Shown in pieces: positions 7,938 through 16,923 of a DNA stretch of 64,000 bases. The stretch comes from CAVQFB01 sp963711675 (GTDB taxonomy: Bacteria > Acidobacteriota > Terriglobia > Terriglobales > Acidobacteriaceae): positions 186,001-250,000 of the forward strand of contig CAVQFB010000005.1 of assembly GCA_963711675.1 (NCBI GenBank), in the 5' to 3' direction. Every line of letters starts with the position of its first letter. Within the stretch, counting starts at the first letter, position 1. The notes under the pieces are model-generated. The model had not been told where the DNA came from and did not search any database. It worked only from the letters and a program-made list of their open reading frames with translations. The position numbers and the translations under genes were made by a program.

Positions 7938-8873
7938 CTACCAGCCTCTCGTTTGCAGCATGTGGGCTTCGTCGAGAGCTGATACCGCCAGGCCCTTCAT
8001 CGCGCCGATCAGGTCCTCGCTGACCTCAAGTAACACTTTAGGGTCTTTGTAGTGCGTGGTGGCACGCACGATCGCGCGGGCTCGCTTCTCCGCCTCGGTC
8101 GGATCGGCGAATTCGGTGGAATTCTTCATGAAGATTCCCGAACCCACAAAGACAGCTTCTGCACCCAACTGCATAACGAGCGATGCGTCGGCTGGAGTGG
8201 CAATGCCGCCGGCAGAGAAATTCGGCACCGGAAGCTTCCCTTCCTTGGCTACGATGCGAACCAGTTCGTAGGGCGCCTGATGCTCTTTCGCCTTGGCGTA
8301 GAGCTCTTCTTCGCTGAGCACGGTGAGGATCTTCATTTCCTGTACGATCTGGCGGATGTGCTTCACAGCGTGGACTACGTCGCCCGTGCCCGCCTCGCCC
8401 TTGGTGCGGATCATGCATGCACCCTCCGCGATGCGTCGCAACGCCTCACCCAGATTTCGAGCGCCGCAAACAAACGGGACCTTGAAGGCATGCTTGTCGA
8501 CGTGATGGGCTTCGTCGGCGGGCGTCAGAACTTCGGACTCGTCGATGTAGTCGACGCCCAGTTCTTCGAGAATCTGTGCTTCTGCGAAGTGGCCGATGCG
8601 GCACTTGGCCATCACAGGGATTGAGACGGTGGCCATGATCTCGCGAATCTTCTTGGGCGATGCCATGCGAGCCACGCCGCCTTCGGCACGAATCTGCGCG
8701 GGCACACGCTCGAGGGCCATTACGGCCACGGCGCCGGCGCGCTCGGCGATTTCGGCTTGCTTGGCGTCGGTGACGTCCATAATCACGCCGCCCTTGAGCA
8801 TTTCGGCGAGGCCGGTCTTGAGGCGGAGGCTGGTGGAATTTCCATTAGTCGAACTACCGTTATGGTTGGTCAT
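7938..8873 (-). CDS. pdxS: Pyridoxal 5'-phosphate synthase, PLP-forming subunit
   Basis: Condenses ribose 5-phosphate, glyceraldehyde 3-phosphate and ammonia to PLP. 311 residues, a TIM barrel. The Schiff-base lysine is K90 (IPVMAKCRIGHF), the conserved Asp is D33 (VIMDVTDA), and the second active-site lysine is K158 (MIRTKGEAGTG). Length and motifs are normal. It is divergent from a MocR-type regulator, the standard arrangement of pdxST with pdxR. Confidence 0.98.
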   Translation of the reverse strand: MTNHNGSSTNGNSTSLRLKTGLAEMLKGGVIMDVTDAKQAEIAERAGAVAVMALERVPAQIRAEGGVARMASPKKIREIMATVSIPVMAKCRIGHFAEAQILEELGVDYIDESEVLTPADEAHHVDKHAFKVPFVCGARNLGEALRRIAEGACMIRTKGEAGTGDVVHAVKHIRQIVQEMKILTVLSEEELYAKAKEHQAPYELVRIVAKEGKLPVPNFSAGGIATPADASLVMQLGAEAVFVGSGIFMKNSTEFADPTEAEKRARAIVRATTHYKDPKVLLEVSEDLIGAMKGLAVSALDEAHMLQTRGW

Positions 8874-8962
8874 GATTTCGCTCTTTTCTGCAAACCTGGA
8901 ATTGCTACGCGGGGAAGAAACCCATTTCCCGTGAACGACTGCTTTTATCGTAGATTTGCCTT

Positions 8963-9008
8963 GGTATTGTCACAAGTACCATTTAGTCTATTCTTGCCAT
9001 ACCACTTT
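8963..9008. promoter_or_regulatory. Candidate PdxR binding repeats between pdxS and the MocR gene
   Basis: The 139-nt divergent intergenic region holds TACCATTT (8977-8984) and TACCACTTT (9000-9008), a direct repeat spaced 23 bp, about two helical turns. GGTA (8963-8966) also forms an inverted pair with TACC (8977-8980). Read on the minus strand the repeats are AAAGTGGTA and AAATGGTA. As I recall, characterised PdxR sites contain AAAGTGG-type repeats. The site would serve pdxS and the regulator itself. Confidence 0.5.
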
Positions 9009-9012
9009 TCGG

Positions 9013-10483
9013 ATGCCGAAAACTGCGACATCGCTGCCCCTGAGCCTTCCCGCGCCGCCCCCGTCTGGAGCCAGTTTGTACCGGTGGCTCTATGAAGAAT
9101 TGCGGTCGGCGATTCTAGAAGGCAGACTTCACCCTGGTGCGCGCCTCCCCGCGACACGCGATCTTGCGGAAGCATATGGGCTCTCGCGAGCGACCATCGT
9201 TACCGCGTTTGAGCAGCTGAAGTCGGAAGGATACGTAGAAGGAAAGGGCGGCTCCGGGACATACGTCAGCCAGGTGCTCCCTGAGCAACTGCTGCAGGTA
9301 CGGCGAGCCGCGCCGGAGAAGCGACTTCCCCACCGGCGAATCGTGCTTTCCTCCTATGCTCGCCGTCTGGAGCCATTTCGCGGAGTCGCGCCAAGGCCCA
9401 TTCGGGCATTTCGTGCCAACCAGCCGGCCCTCGACGCCTTCCCGACAATGCTATGGGCGCAGGTCGCGGCCCGGCGTCTACGCCGGGTTTCGCCCAACTT
9501 GCTGGCAGGCGGCGAAGCGCTAGGGTATCGACCGCTGCGTGAGGCCGTGGCCGAATATCTGAATACTTCGCGCGGAGTGAAGTGCTCGGCCGAACAGGTG
9601 CTGATTGTTTCGGGCGCGCAGGAAGCGCTCGATCGAACAGCCCGCCTGCTGCTCAATCCAGGCGAGCCAGTGTGGATGGAGGAGCCGGGATATCCTGGAG
9701 CGGCGGTGGTGTTTCGTGCGCTGGGTGCGAAGATTTGCGGCGTGCCCGTCGACGCCGAGGGTCTCGACCTGGAACGCGGCCTGAAGCGATGGAAGCATGC
9801 ACGTCTCGTCTACGTCACTCCAGCACACCAGTTCCCTTTGGGCGTCACCATGAGCCTGCGGCGCCGTCTTGCGCTGCTGGAGTGGGCACGTAGATCGGGC
9901 ACGCTGATTTTCGAAGACGACTACGACAGCGAATATCGCTACTCGGGGCGGCCGATTCCCGCCATGCAGGGCCTCGATCGCGCGGGCGTCGTGATCTTCG
10001 GTGGAAGTTTCACCGCCGTGCTCTTCCCTGCTCTCCGGCTTGGGTACCTGGTGGTACCGCCCGACATGGTGGATGTGTTCGCGGCAGCGGAGTCGGTGAG
10101 CACGCATCACCCGCCGCTGCTGGAGCAGGCGGTGCTCTGTGACTTCATCACGCGAAGGACACTTCGCGCGCCACATCCGCCGCATGCGCGAGCTCTACGC
10201 GGAGCGGCTGGGTGTCTTGCTGGAGTGCGCTCGAGAGAAGCTGGCCGGCCTGGTCGACATCTCGACGGTGGAGGCCGGACTGCAGACCATTGGTTGGTTG
10301 CAAGGAAAAATTACGCCTGTGCGGGCGGCCGCCGCTGCCGCGCGCCGCGATGTTGAGGTCGTCCCGATCAGCCGTTATGCCGCAGGCCGAACAAGAAAAG
10401 ATGGATTGGTTCTGGGCTTCGCCGCCGTCGATCCGCGGGAACTGCGGCGGGGAGTGGAAGAACTGGCGAAGGCGCTGCGATGA
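9013..10483 (+). CDS. MocR-type (GntR-aminotransferase) regulator, PdxR-like, frameshifted and lacking the PLP lysine
   Basis: An N-terminal GntR winged helix (about residues 20-88, ARLPATRDLAEAYGLSRATI) joins a fold-type I aminotransferase domain. Being divergent from pdxST it is the expected position of PdxR, the PLP-responsive activator. The frame is broken by one extra base near 10153. Upstream reads DFIT then a spurious tail to 10356; the true continuation EGHFARHIRRMRELYAERLG lies in another frame, ending at 10483. The site that should read TFSK-VLFPALRLGY reads SFTA-VLFPALRLGY, so Ala335 replaces the Schiff-base lysine. Other PLP-site motifs (TPAHQFPLG, EDDYDSEYRY) remain. The ATG at 9013 fits the domain start; an upstream in-frame start exists at 8956. 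Confidence 0.85.
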
Positions 10484-10497
10484 GCTTCAGGCACCTC

Positions 10498-10527
10498 TAA
10501 CCACGGAGGCACTGAGACACGGAGGAG
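10498..10527. repeat. Possible dispersed intergenic repeat
   Basis: CCACGGAGGCACTGAGACAC followed by GGAGGAG lies between the regulator and the thioesterase. From general experience, CACGGAGGCACNGAGACACGGAG-like strings recur in intergenic DNA of soil bacteria. No second copy is seen in this window, so this is recognition rather than demonstration. The rest of the gap (10484-10588) shows nothing else. Confidence 0.3.
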
Positions 10528-10588
10528 AGCCAACGCACAAATGGGGTCGAACTCAGGCTATCCTTAAGAGTCCGCCCAGCGAACCTCT

Positions 10589-11074
10589 CTACTTCTCGAC
10601 AAACTTCGCAAACATCTTGTGCGGATCGATGGCGATAAACAGGCCTCGCGACCGCGCGAGAACCTCACCTTTCTGATTAAGAATTTCTGCCATGTTGATG
10701 TGTTGGCGTCCCTTGACCTGCACTTCTTTTGACTCAACCCGCAGCGGCTTGTTCAGAGGTACGGGTTTCAGGTAGTTGACGGTAATCTGCGAGGTGAGCG
10801 CCACCACATGGCGCAACTTGTTCACCTTGCCCATGGCCTCGTCGAGGATGGTCGCGATGATTCCGCCGTGACAATGCCCGGGCGGCCCTGTGTAGCGCTT
10901 CCCCAAGCGGAAACGGCAGACGAAGCAGTCTCGCTCTTCATCATAGGTGAATTTGAGGTGCATGCCTTCGGTATTGTTCTTGCCGCAGGCAAAACAGTAG
11001 TTCTTGTTCAGTTGCATGAAGCGGGTATTGTGTCCGTGTCCGTGGCTCTTTTTCCTTGGCGTCTTCTTGGGCAT
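10589..11074 (-). CDS. PaaI-like hotdog-fold thioesterase
   Basis: 161 residues. A basic N-terminus (KKTPRKKSHGHGHN) precedes CFACGKNN, then GPPGHCHGGIIATILDEAMG, the hotdog-fold motif with the conserved HGG and catalytic acidic residue. The later strands are ALTSQITVNYLKPVPL. Such enzymes hydrolyse acyl-CoA thioesters. CxxC-like cysteines at the N-terminus could bind metal. It is convergent with the MocR regulator and has no operon partner. The substrate is unknown. Confidence 0.85.
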   Translation of the reverse strand: MPKKTPRKKSHGHGHNTRFMQLNKNYCFACGKNNTEGMHLKFTYDEERDCFVCRFRLGKRYTGPPGHCHGGIIATILDEAMGKVNKLRHVVALTSQITVNYLKPVPLNKPLRVESKEVQVKGRQHINMAEILNQKGEVLARSRGLFIAIDPHKMFAKFVEK

Positions 11075-11203
11075 GGCCGCATGATTTTAACCTGCCCGCG
11101 TCGGACGAGTACGTCTGGTCGACGTTTCCTGCTGCCGCCGCGACCGGGAAATGCGCTATAAAAGTGGGCCCTCGAGTAATGTGTGAGTCTGAAGGAACCA
11201 ACC

Positions 11204-11707
11204 ATGCCTGTCCAGACCTTAATCGAACTTCTTCGCGGCAAGGGAGCACACACCGACCCGGTCGCATGCATCGAGGACCTTTCATCCGAGACCGCCGGAC
11301 GCCGGATCGAGAACTGGCCTCATACCATTTGGCAACTCGTCCGCCACATGAACTATTGGATGGAATACGAGATCAAGAGAATCCAGGGTGCCCCGTGGGC
11401 GTATCCCGAGCACGCGGCGGAGAGCTGGCCTGTGAACTCGGCCCCAGTCGACGAAGCGGAATGGAAGGCGGCAGTCGCGCAGTTTGCCGATTTACTCAGA
11501 CAACTGAAGGGCCTCGCAGCATCAGACTCCGAAGCGCTCGCGCGCCCAGTACTCCCCACAGGCGGACCGCAGGACAAATTGTCTTCGTCCGTACACGCAG
11601 TGTTATGGCAGCTGGTATCGCACAACAGCTATCACGTGGGACAGATTGCAATGATCCGGCGCGCCTTGGGAGTCTGGCCTCCTCGCGGAGGCGGAGACAC
11701 TTGGTAG
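11204..11707 (+). CDS. DinB/YfiT-like four-helix metal-binding protein
   Basis: 167 residues. Helix 2 carries WQLVRHMNYWMEYEI and the last conserved helix SHNSYHVGQIAMIRRAL, the two blocks that supply the His triad of DinB-like proteins. Some family members transfer bacillithiol or mycothiol, but most have no known role. GAAGGA lies 7 nt before the ATG at 11204, which is preferred over a GTG at 11183. It is divergent from the thioesterase and convergent with the methyltransferase. Confidence 0.85.
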   Translation: MPVQTLIELLRGKGAHTDPVACIEDLSSETAGRRIENWPHTIWQLVRHMNYWMEYEIKRIQGAPWAYPEHAAESWPVNSAPVDEAEWKAAVAQFADLLRQLKGLAASDSEALARPVLPTGGPQDKLSSSVHAVLWQLVSHNSYHVGQIAMIRRALGVWPPRGGGDTW

Positions 11708-11716
11708 CCCTGCGGC

Positions 11717-12304
11717 CTACGGCTTCATCCCCACGAATTCCGCCACACCACGCTCGTGCGTCGTCTCTTTGTAATAGAGGATCCGCAGCTTCGCGAAAGC
11801 CTTCAGCAGTTCGTTTGGCCGAAGGAGATGCATCGGATGGGAAGGTCCGCCAGAGAATTTCTGCTGCTCAAGTGTGTAGGTTTTGTAGATGAGCAGGCCG
11901 CCGCGCCGCAGAGACGCCATCAGCTTGGGAAAGATACTGCGTTGCAAATAGAAGAAGACCAGGATGAGATCGAATCGCTGACGCCCCGCCTCGAAATCTC
12001 TGAGATCTGCAATTCGAAAGTCGATCCGATGAGAAAGATCGTGCGCGTTCTCTCGCGCTTTCTCGACGCCCACCTCGGAAATATCGATCAAAGTGACCTG
12101 CCATTGCCGCCGTGCTAACCAGATGGCATGACGGCCAACACCTCCAGCGACGTCAAGCGCGGAGCCGGCGTTGCGAAAATCTGGCTGTATGTATTCGTCG
12201 AATGCGCTCACGAGGAGAGAGTCTGGCTGAAGTGAACTGTGCGTTCCGTCGCGGTAACGGCGGTTCCAGTTTTCTTTTTCGTTCGTGGTTTCGGCGCTCG
12301 TCAT
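11717..12304 (-). CDS. Class I SAM-dependent methyltransferase
   Basis: 195 residues from the internal ATG. Motif I is ALDVAGGVGRHAIWLARR, followed by VTLIDISEVGVEKA (motif post-I) and DFRIADLRDF, giving a TehB/thiopurine-methyltransferase-like Rossmann fold. The frame is open to 12385, but the start MTSAETTNEKENWNRRY fits the family better. In motif I, AGGVG replaces the usual GxGxG. The substrate is unknown. It runs opposite to the oxidase operon that follows. Confidence 0.82.
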   Translation of the reverse strand: MTSAETTNEKENWNRRYRDGTHSSLQPDSLLVSAFDEYIQPDFRNAGSALDVAGGVGRHAIWLARRQWQVTLIDISEVGVEKARENAHDLSHRIDFRIADLRDFEAGRQRFDLILVFFYLQRSIFPKLMASLRRGGLLIYKTYTLEQQKFSGGPSHPMHLLRPNELLKAFAKLRILYYKETTHERGVAEFVGMKP

Positions 12305-12463
12305 GTTGCGAAAATCAACTGTGCACGCGAAGCGCAATTCTAACTTGTCATCGTCACGCGAAGCTGTGATAGACTTCCGGGCCAACCGCAGCTTTCCTTC
12401 AAAATCGAACGGGCAGGCGGCGGAAGTGGGGCAAAATCACATAAAGACAGGGGAGGCTAGTGG

Positions 12464-13270
12464 ATGGGCCTCGCGCTTCTGCTCGTAATCTGGCTGATCA
12501 CTTTCTTTAGCACCTATTTCTTTGTGGCAAAAACCTGGTGGTTACCGGCCGGAGCTGCTGCGGCGGCGCCCTGGATCGACCATCAATTTGCCCTCACCTT
12601 TGTTCTGATGGGCATCATATTCGTCGCGGCGCAGGCGTCCTTGGGCTGGGTCGTGTGGAAATACCGCGACCAGGGTGCGGCCACCAAAGTCGATTACTCC
12701 CATGGCAACACGAAGCTTGAACTTGTCTGGACAACGTTGACCGCCGTTCTTTTTGTCGGTCTCAATCTGATGGGCAGCCATGTCTGGGCAAGCGAGCGCT
12801 TTGAGCCGGCGCACGAGGGCTCGGTGAAAGTGGAAGCAACCGGCCTGCAATTTGCCTGGTACTTCCGTTATCCCGGAATGGACAACACCTACGGCCGCAC
12901 CAAGCCGGAACTGATCGATGCGTCCGCCGGCGGCGACGCCGCGGTCGGTCTGGACACAACCGATCCGGCTGCAAAGGACGACGTGGTCAGTGGCACCATG
13001 TACCTTCCGGTGAATCGCGAAGTTGACCTGACCCTGCGCGCGCAGGATGTGATTCACAGCCTTTTTATCCCGAGTATGCGCTTCAAGCAGGATGCGGTTC
13101 CGGGCCTGATCATTCACATGCATTTCACTCCAACGGAAACGGGTGACTACGAGATTGCCTGCGCCGAACTTTGTGGCCTGGGTCACTACAAGATGCACGG
13201 CATGCTGAAAGTGGTCAGTCAGGCAGACTTCGACAAATGGCTGGCGAGCAAGGAGGCAGAGAAACAGTAA
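12464..13270 (+). CDS. coxB: Cytochrome c oxidase subunit II
   Basis: Receives electrons from cytochrome c through the CuA centre. 268 residues. Two N-terminal membrane helices (about 3-22 and 42-65) are joined by a short loop. The periplasmic cupredoxin domain holds DVIHSLFIPSMRFKQD and the CuA loop CAELCGLGHYKMHG, with both Cys, His and Met ligands present. GGGGAGG precedes the ATG. First gene of the oxidase operon; its TAA overlaps the next ATG (TAATG). Confidence 0.95.
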   Translation: MGLALLLVIWLITFFSTYFFVAKTWWLPAGAAAAAPWIDHQFALTFVLMGIIFVAAQASLGWVVWKYRDQGAATKVDYSHGNTKLELVWTTLTAVLFVGLNLMGSHVWASERFEPAHEGSVKVEATGLQFAWYFRYPGMDNTYGRTKPELIDASAGGDAAVGLDTTDPAAKDDVVSGTMYLPVNREVDLTLRAQDVIHSLFIPSMRFKQDAVPGLIIHMHFTPTETGDYEIACAELCGLGHYKMHGMLKVVSQADFDKWLASKEAEKQ

Positions 13271-15012
13271 TGGCGACCTCGGGAGTGACTCACGCCCACG
13301 CGGCCCCACAAGGCTTCATTCGCAAATACATTTTCAGCCTCGATCACAAAGTTATCGGCATTCAGTATTTCTTCCTTGCTCTGGCAGCGGTCTTTGTTGG
13401 AATGTTCCTTTCGCTGCTGATGCGGATTCACCTCATCTGGCCGACCGCTCACCTGCCTATCTTCGGCGATATCAAACCCGAAACTTACCTGACGCTTCTG
13501 ACCATGCACGGCACCATCATGGTCTTTTTTGTGCTGACCACGGCGCCGCAGAGTGGCTTCGGAAATTACTTCCTGCCGATCCAGATCGGCGCGCCGGACA
13601 TGGCATTCCCCACGCTGAACATGCTGTCGTTCTGGACGACATTCGTTGCTTTCGTCGTGATGATCGCGGCCTTCTTCGTGGAAGGTGGCGCACCTCTACA
13701 TGGATGGACCGGATACGCTCCCCTAAGCGCGTTGCAAGGCGCTGGTCCGGGTGAGCAGCTGGGCGCCGATCTCTGGATTACCAGCATCGCGATATTCTGC
13801 GCTGCGTCTCTGATGGGCGCGCTGAACTTCATCACTACGATTCTGGATCTCCGCGCCAAGGGCATGACATTGATGCGCATGCCGCTCACCTGCTGGGCGT
13901 GGTTCATCACGGCGATCCTCGGTCTGCTGGCGTTCGGAGTTCTGCTCGCCGCCGGCATACTCCTGCTGATGGACCGCAATTTGGGCACGAGTTTCTTCGT
14001 CCCCGGCGGGCTAAGCATCACCGGAAATCTGGTGAAGCACAACGGCGGGTCGCCGCTGCTCTGGCAGCACCTGTTCTGGTTCTTCGGACATCCTGAGGTT
14101 TACATCGCCATCCTGCCCGGCATGGGCGTTGCGTCGCAGTTGCTCTCAACGTTTTCGCGGAAGCCGATCTTCGGCTACAAGGCGATGGTGTACGCCATCA
14201 TGGCGATCGGGCTCCTGGGATTTGTGGTATGGGGTCATCACATGTTCATGAGCGGCATGAGCCCGTACTCGGCCTTCGCTTTCTCGATCATGACCATGGC
14301 GATCGGCGTACCTTCGGCGATCAAAACGTTCAATTGGCTGGGCACGATTTACAAGGGTCGCGTGAAGTTCGACTCTCCGATGCTCTACGCCATCGGTTTC
14401 GTCTCGCTGTTTGTGTCGGGCGGACTGAGCGGCCCGTTCCTAGCGCAACCGGTGCTCGATATCCAGTTGCACGACACATACTTCGTGGTGGGCCACTTCC
14501 ACCTGATCATGGGTGTGGCGGCGATCTTCGGGATGTTCGCCGGCACCTGTTACTGGTTCCCGAAGATGTTCGGCCGCATGATGAACGAGCGCCTCGGCCA
14601 GATCCACTTCTTTATTACGCTGATCGGCACCTACGCCATCTTCATGCCCATGCACTACCTGGGCATGGCCGGGCAGACGCGGCGCTATTCGCAATTCACT
14701 GAGGTTGCTTATCAGACCAAACTCATCCCGTTGCAAACCTTCATGACCTACGCCGCATTTGTCACGATTGGGGCACAGGCCATCTTTGTGTTCAATCTGT
14801 TCTGGAGCATGTGGAAGGGGCCGAAAGCCTCAGACAACCCGTGGAATTCCACCACCCTCGAATGGACAACGGCCACGCCTCCGCCGCACGACAACTTCGG
14901 TGGTCATACGCCGGTGGTCAATCATGGGCCGTATGAATACAGTGTGCCCGGCGCGCCCAGGGATTTCATCATGCAGACAGATCCTGCCGGCGTCGGAACG
15001 GGAGCGCACTAG
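13270..15012 (+). CDS. ctaD: Cytochrome c oxidase subunit I
   Basis: Catalytic subunit of an A-type heme-copper oxidase. 580 residues and about twelve membrane helices. Ligands are present: TMHGTIMVFF (low-spin heme), FGHPEVYIAILPG (CuB His and cross-linked Tyr), GHHMFMSGM (CuB histidines) and HDTYFVVGHFHLIMG (heme a3 and heme a). The ATG at 13270 is translationally coupled to coxB and begins the usual soluble N-terminus. The frame extends upstream inside coxB but is not used. No heme c domain is fused. Confidence 0.97.
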   Translation: MATSGVTHAHAAPQGFIRKYIFSLDHKVIGIQYFFLALAAVFVGMFLSLLMRIHLIWPTAHLPIFGDIKPETYLTLLTMHGTIMVFFVLTTAPQSGFGNYFLPIQIGAPDMAFPTLNMLSFWTTFVAFVVMIAAFFVEGGAPLHGWTGYAPLSALQGAGPGEQLGADLWITSIAIFCAASLMGALNFITTILDLRAKGMTLMRMPLTCWAWFITAILGLLAFGVLLAAGILLLMDRNLGTSFFVPGGLSITGNLVKHNGGSPLLWQHLFWFFGHPEVYIAILPGMGVASQLLSTFSRKPIFGYKAMVYAIMAIGLLGFVVWGHHMFMSGMSPYSAFAFSIMTMAIGVPSAIKTFNWLGTIYKGRVKFDSPMLYAIGFVSLFVSGGLSGPFLAQPVLDIQLHDTYFVVGHFHLIMGVAAIFGMFAGTCYWFPKMFGRMMNERLGQIHFFITLIGTYAIFMPMHYLGMAGQTRRYSQFTEVAYQTKLIPLQTFMTYAAFVTIGAQAIFVFNLFWSMWKGPKASDNPWNSTTLEWTTATPPPHDNFGGHTPVVNHGPYEYSVPGAPRDFIMQTDPAGVGTGAH

Positions 15013-15020
15013 ATTCGGGT

Positions 15021-15767
15021 ATGGCGACCTTGAGTCCAACTGCAGCAATCAAATATCCGCAGACCGGCCGCGGCGGTGGTGCGGGCGCACCGCCCACCTT
15101 CAGTGGGGGAGGCGGAGATCGCGGCGATGGCAATTCGCCGAACTACGGCGAACGGCTGCGGCGCGCTCGTCTCGGAATGACGATCGCCTTCGTGGCGATC
15201 ACCATGCTATTCGTTTCGTTCACAAGCGCCTACATCGTGCGCAAGGGCCTGCCAAGTCTCGACGTCAGTACCAGCACGTACATCCACGAATGGATACCGG
15301 TTAACTTGCCGTTCGTGCTGCTGGCGATCAATACCCTGATCCTGCTGGTGAGCAGCGTGACCATGGAACTGGCGCGGCGGCAGATCACCCGTCAGGCCGC
15401 GTTGGCACCCGTGAAGTCGATCCCCGGAGTTTCGCTTGGCCTGGAGAAGCACTTCCCCTGGTTGGGCATCACCGTCGTGCTGGGCCTGGGATTTCTGATC
15501 GGCCAATGGGAAGCCTGGCAGGAACTGGCCGCGCGGGGCTTTTACGTGGCCACTAGCGCCAGCAGTTCGTTTGTATACCTGTTGACCGGAACGCATGCGG
15601 CGCATTTGATCGGGGGAATCGTTGCCTTGCTCTATGCGGCGATAACTTCCCTGCGCGACAAGCCGGTCGAGGCGCGGCGGATCGTCGTGGATGTGACCGC
15701 CTGGTATTGGCATTTCATGGCTTTGCTTTGGATCTACATTTTCGGTTTGATTGCAATCGCGCGTTAG
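15021..15767 (+). CDS. ctaE: Heme-copper oxidase subunit III, first copy
   Basis: 248 residues. A Gly-rich soluble N-terminus (about 1-40) precedes seven-helix-type membrane segments. The motif FVYLLTGTHAAHLIGG and the C-terminal helix AWYWHFMALLWIYIFGLI are typical of subunit III. It starts 8 nt after ctaD. A second subunit III gene follows, so the two probably diverged to give a hetero-pair; some bacterial oxidases carry such paired genes. Confidence 0.9.
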   Translation: MATLSPTAAIKYPQTGRGGGAGAPPTFSGGGGDRGDGNSPNYGERLRRARLGMTIAFVAITMLFVSFTSAYIVRKGLPSLDVSTSTYIHEWIPVNLPFVLLAINTLILLVSSVTMELARRQITRQAALAPVKSIPGVSLGLEKHFPWLGITVVLGLGFLIGQWEAWQELAARGFYVATSASSSFVYLLTGTHAAHLIGGIVALLYAAITSLRDKPVEARRIVVDVTAWYWHFMALLWIYIFGLIAIAR

Positions 15768-15788
15768 CGACAAGGAGACATTGAAACG

Positions 15789-16547
15789 ATGGCCGATGCC
15801 GCCGTCCACCATAACCTGGCAGGAGAGTTTGAGCCGTCTCTGTTTGGCGCTTACTCGAAGAAGATCGGGATGTGGCTGTTCCTGGCCTCCGATTCGCTGA
15901 CCTTCGGGGCGTTGCTCTTCGCCTACAGTTACGGGCGCATCTCCAACCCCGCGTGGCCCACACCGTTTGCCAGAGAGAGCATCCTCAACGCCACCATCAT
16001 GACTGCGTGCCTGCTCTCGAGTTCGTTGACCATGGTGCTCGGAGTGCTCGCCAGCCATCGCGGGGACAAAGGCGCCGTGCGCAACTGGCTCTTGGCGACA
16101 ATGTTCTTTGGTAGCGCCTTCATCGTGCTGCACGGGATGGAGTGGACCAAGCTGATCGCCGAAGGTATGACGCCGTTCGCGAATCCTTGGGCCCCGGGCG
16201 TGCCCCAGTTCGGCGGGACGTTCTTCACGCTTACCGGCATGCACATGCTGCACGTGACGATCGGCGTGATCTATCTGGGCGTTGTCGCGCTGCGGAAGAA
16301 ATTCCTGCCCATTCTGCTGGTGCTGTGGCTCGGCGGTTACTTGTTGATTCCCTCGACGAGCGTCTTCCACTATGGAATTCACGTGCTGCTGCTCGGCGCA
16401 ATCGTTTCGGCGATGATCATGTTCCTGCATCCCAAAGACTACGATTCGCATGACGTCGAAGTCTCGGGCTTGTACTGGCACTTCGTTGACCTGGTGTGGA
16501 TGTTCATCTTCCCCCTGGTGTATTTGATGTCGACAAAGATCGTGTAG
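15789..16547 (+). CDS. Heme-copper oxidase subunit III, second copy
   Basis: 252 residues. It shows the subunit III pattern LFGAYSKKIGMWLFLASDSL, a glutamate in the second helix region, TFFTLTGMHMLHVTIGVIYL and the terminal VSGLYWHFVDLVWMFIF. It resembles the CyoC/CtaE family and keeps the His-rich helix III. The sequence is clearly distinct from the preceding copy. An AAGGAG-like site (ACAAGGAGACATTGAAACG) precedes the ATG. Same operon. Confidence 0.9.
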   Translation: MADAAVHHNLAGEFEPSLFGAYSKKIGMWLFLASDSLTFGALLFAYSYGRISNPAWPTPFARESILNATIMTACLLSSSLTMVLGVLASHRGDKGAVRNWLLATMFFGSAFIVLHGMEWTKLIAEGMTPFANPWAPGVPQFGGTFFTLTGMHMLHVTIGVIYLGVVALRKKFLPILLVLWLGGYLLIPSTSVFHYGIHVLLLGAIVSAMIMFLHPKDYDSHDVEVSGLYWHFVDLVWMFIFPLVYLMSTKIV

Positions 16548-16592
16548 CCGTTGTTTGCGGTTCTTGCTGTGACTTTGAAAATGGAGCGTTGA

Positions 16593-16901
16593 ATGCACAA
16601 CATCGCACACACCGACGAAGGCAAGGGCCAATACTTCTGGGTATGGGGAGCGCTGCTGTTTCTAACGGCGGTCGAGGTCGTGCTGGCCTACGAACAGGTA
16701 CTGACCCCTTTGCACATGCTGGAAGTACTGATGGTCCTCTCGGTCGTCAAGGCGGCGCTGATCATCGCCTACTTCATGCACCTGAAGTTCGAAGTCCCGA
16801 TCATGCGATTTCTGTTGATGGCATCGATAGTGATCTGCCTGTGCCTGATGTGCATCTTCTTTGCGGACGCCGCTCGAATTTTGTCGTTGGGAGTCAGGTG
16901 A
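16593..16901 (+). CDS. Cytochrome c oxidase subunit IV family protein
   Basis: 102 residues with three predicted membrane helices (about 14-32, 41-62, 69-95). KAALIIAYFMHLKFEVP matches the conserved helix of bacterial subunit IV (CtaF/CyoD-like), which supports assembly of subunit I with CuB. It follows the second subunit III gene by 45 nt and completes the oxidase core. Length is normal. Confidence 0.88.
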   Translation: MHNIAHTDEGKGQYFWVWGALLFLTAVEVVLAYEQVLTPLHMLEVLMVLSVVKAALIIAYFMHLKFEVPIMRFLLMASIVICLCLMCIFFADAARILSLGVR

Positions 16902-16923
16902 AGCTTTAACTGAATATTCAACT

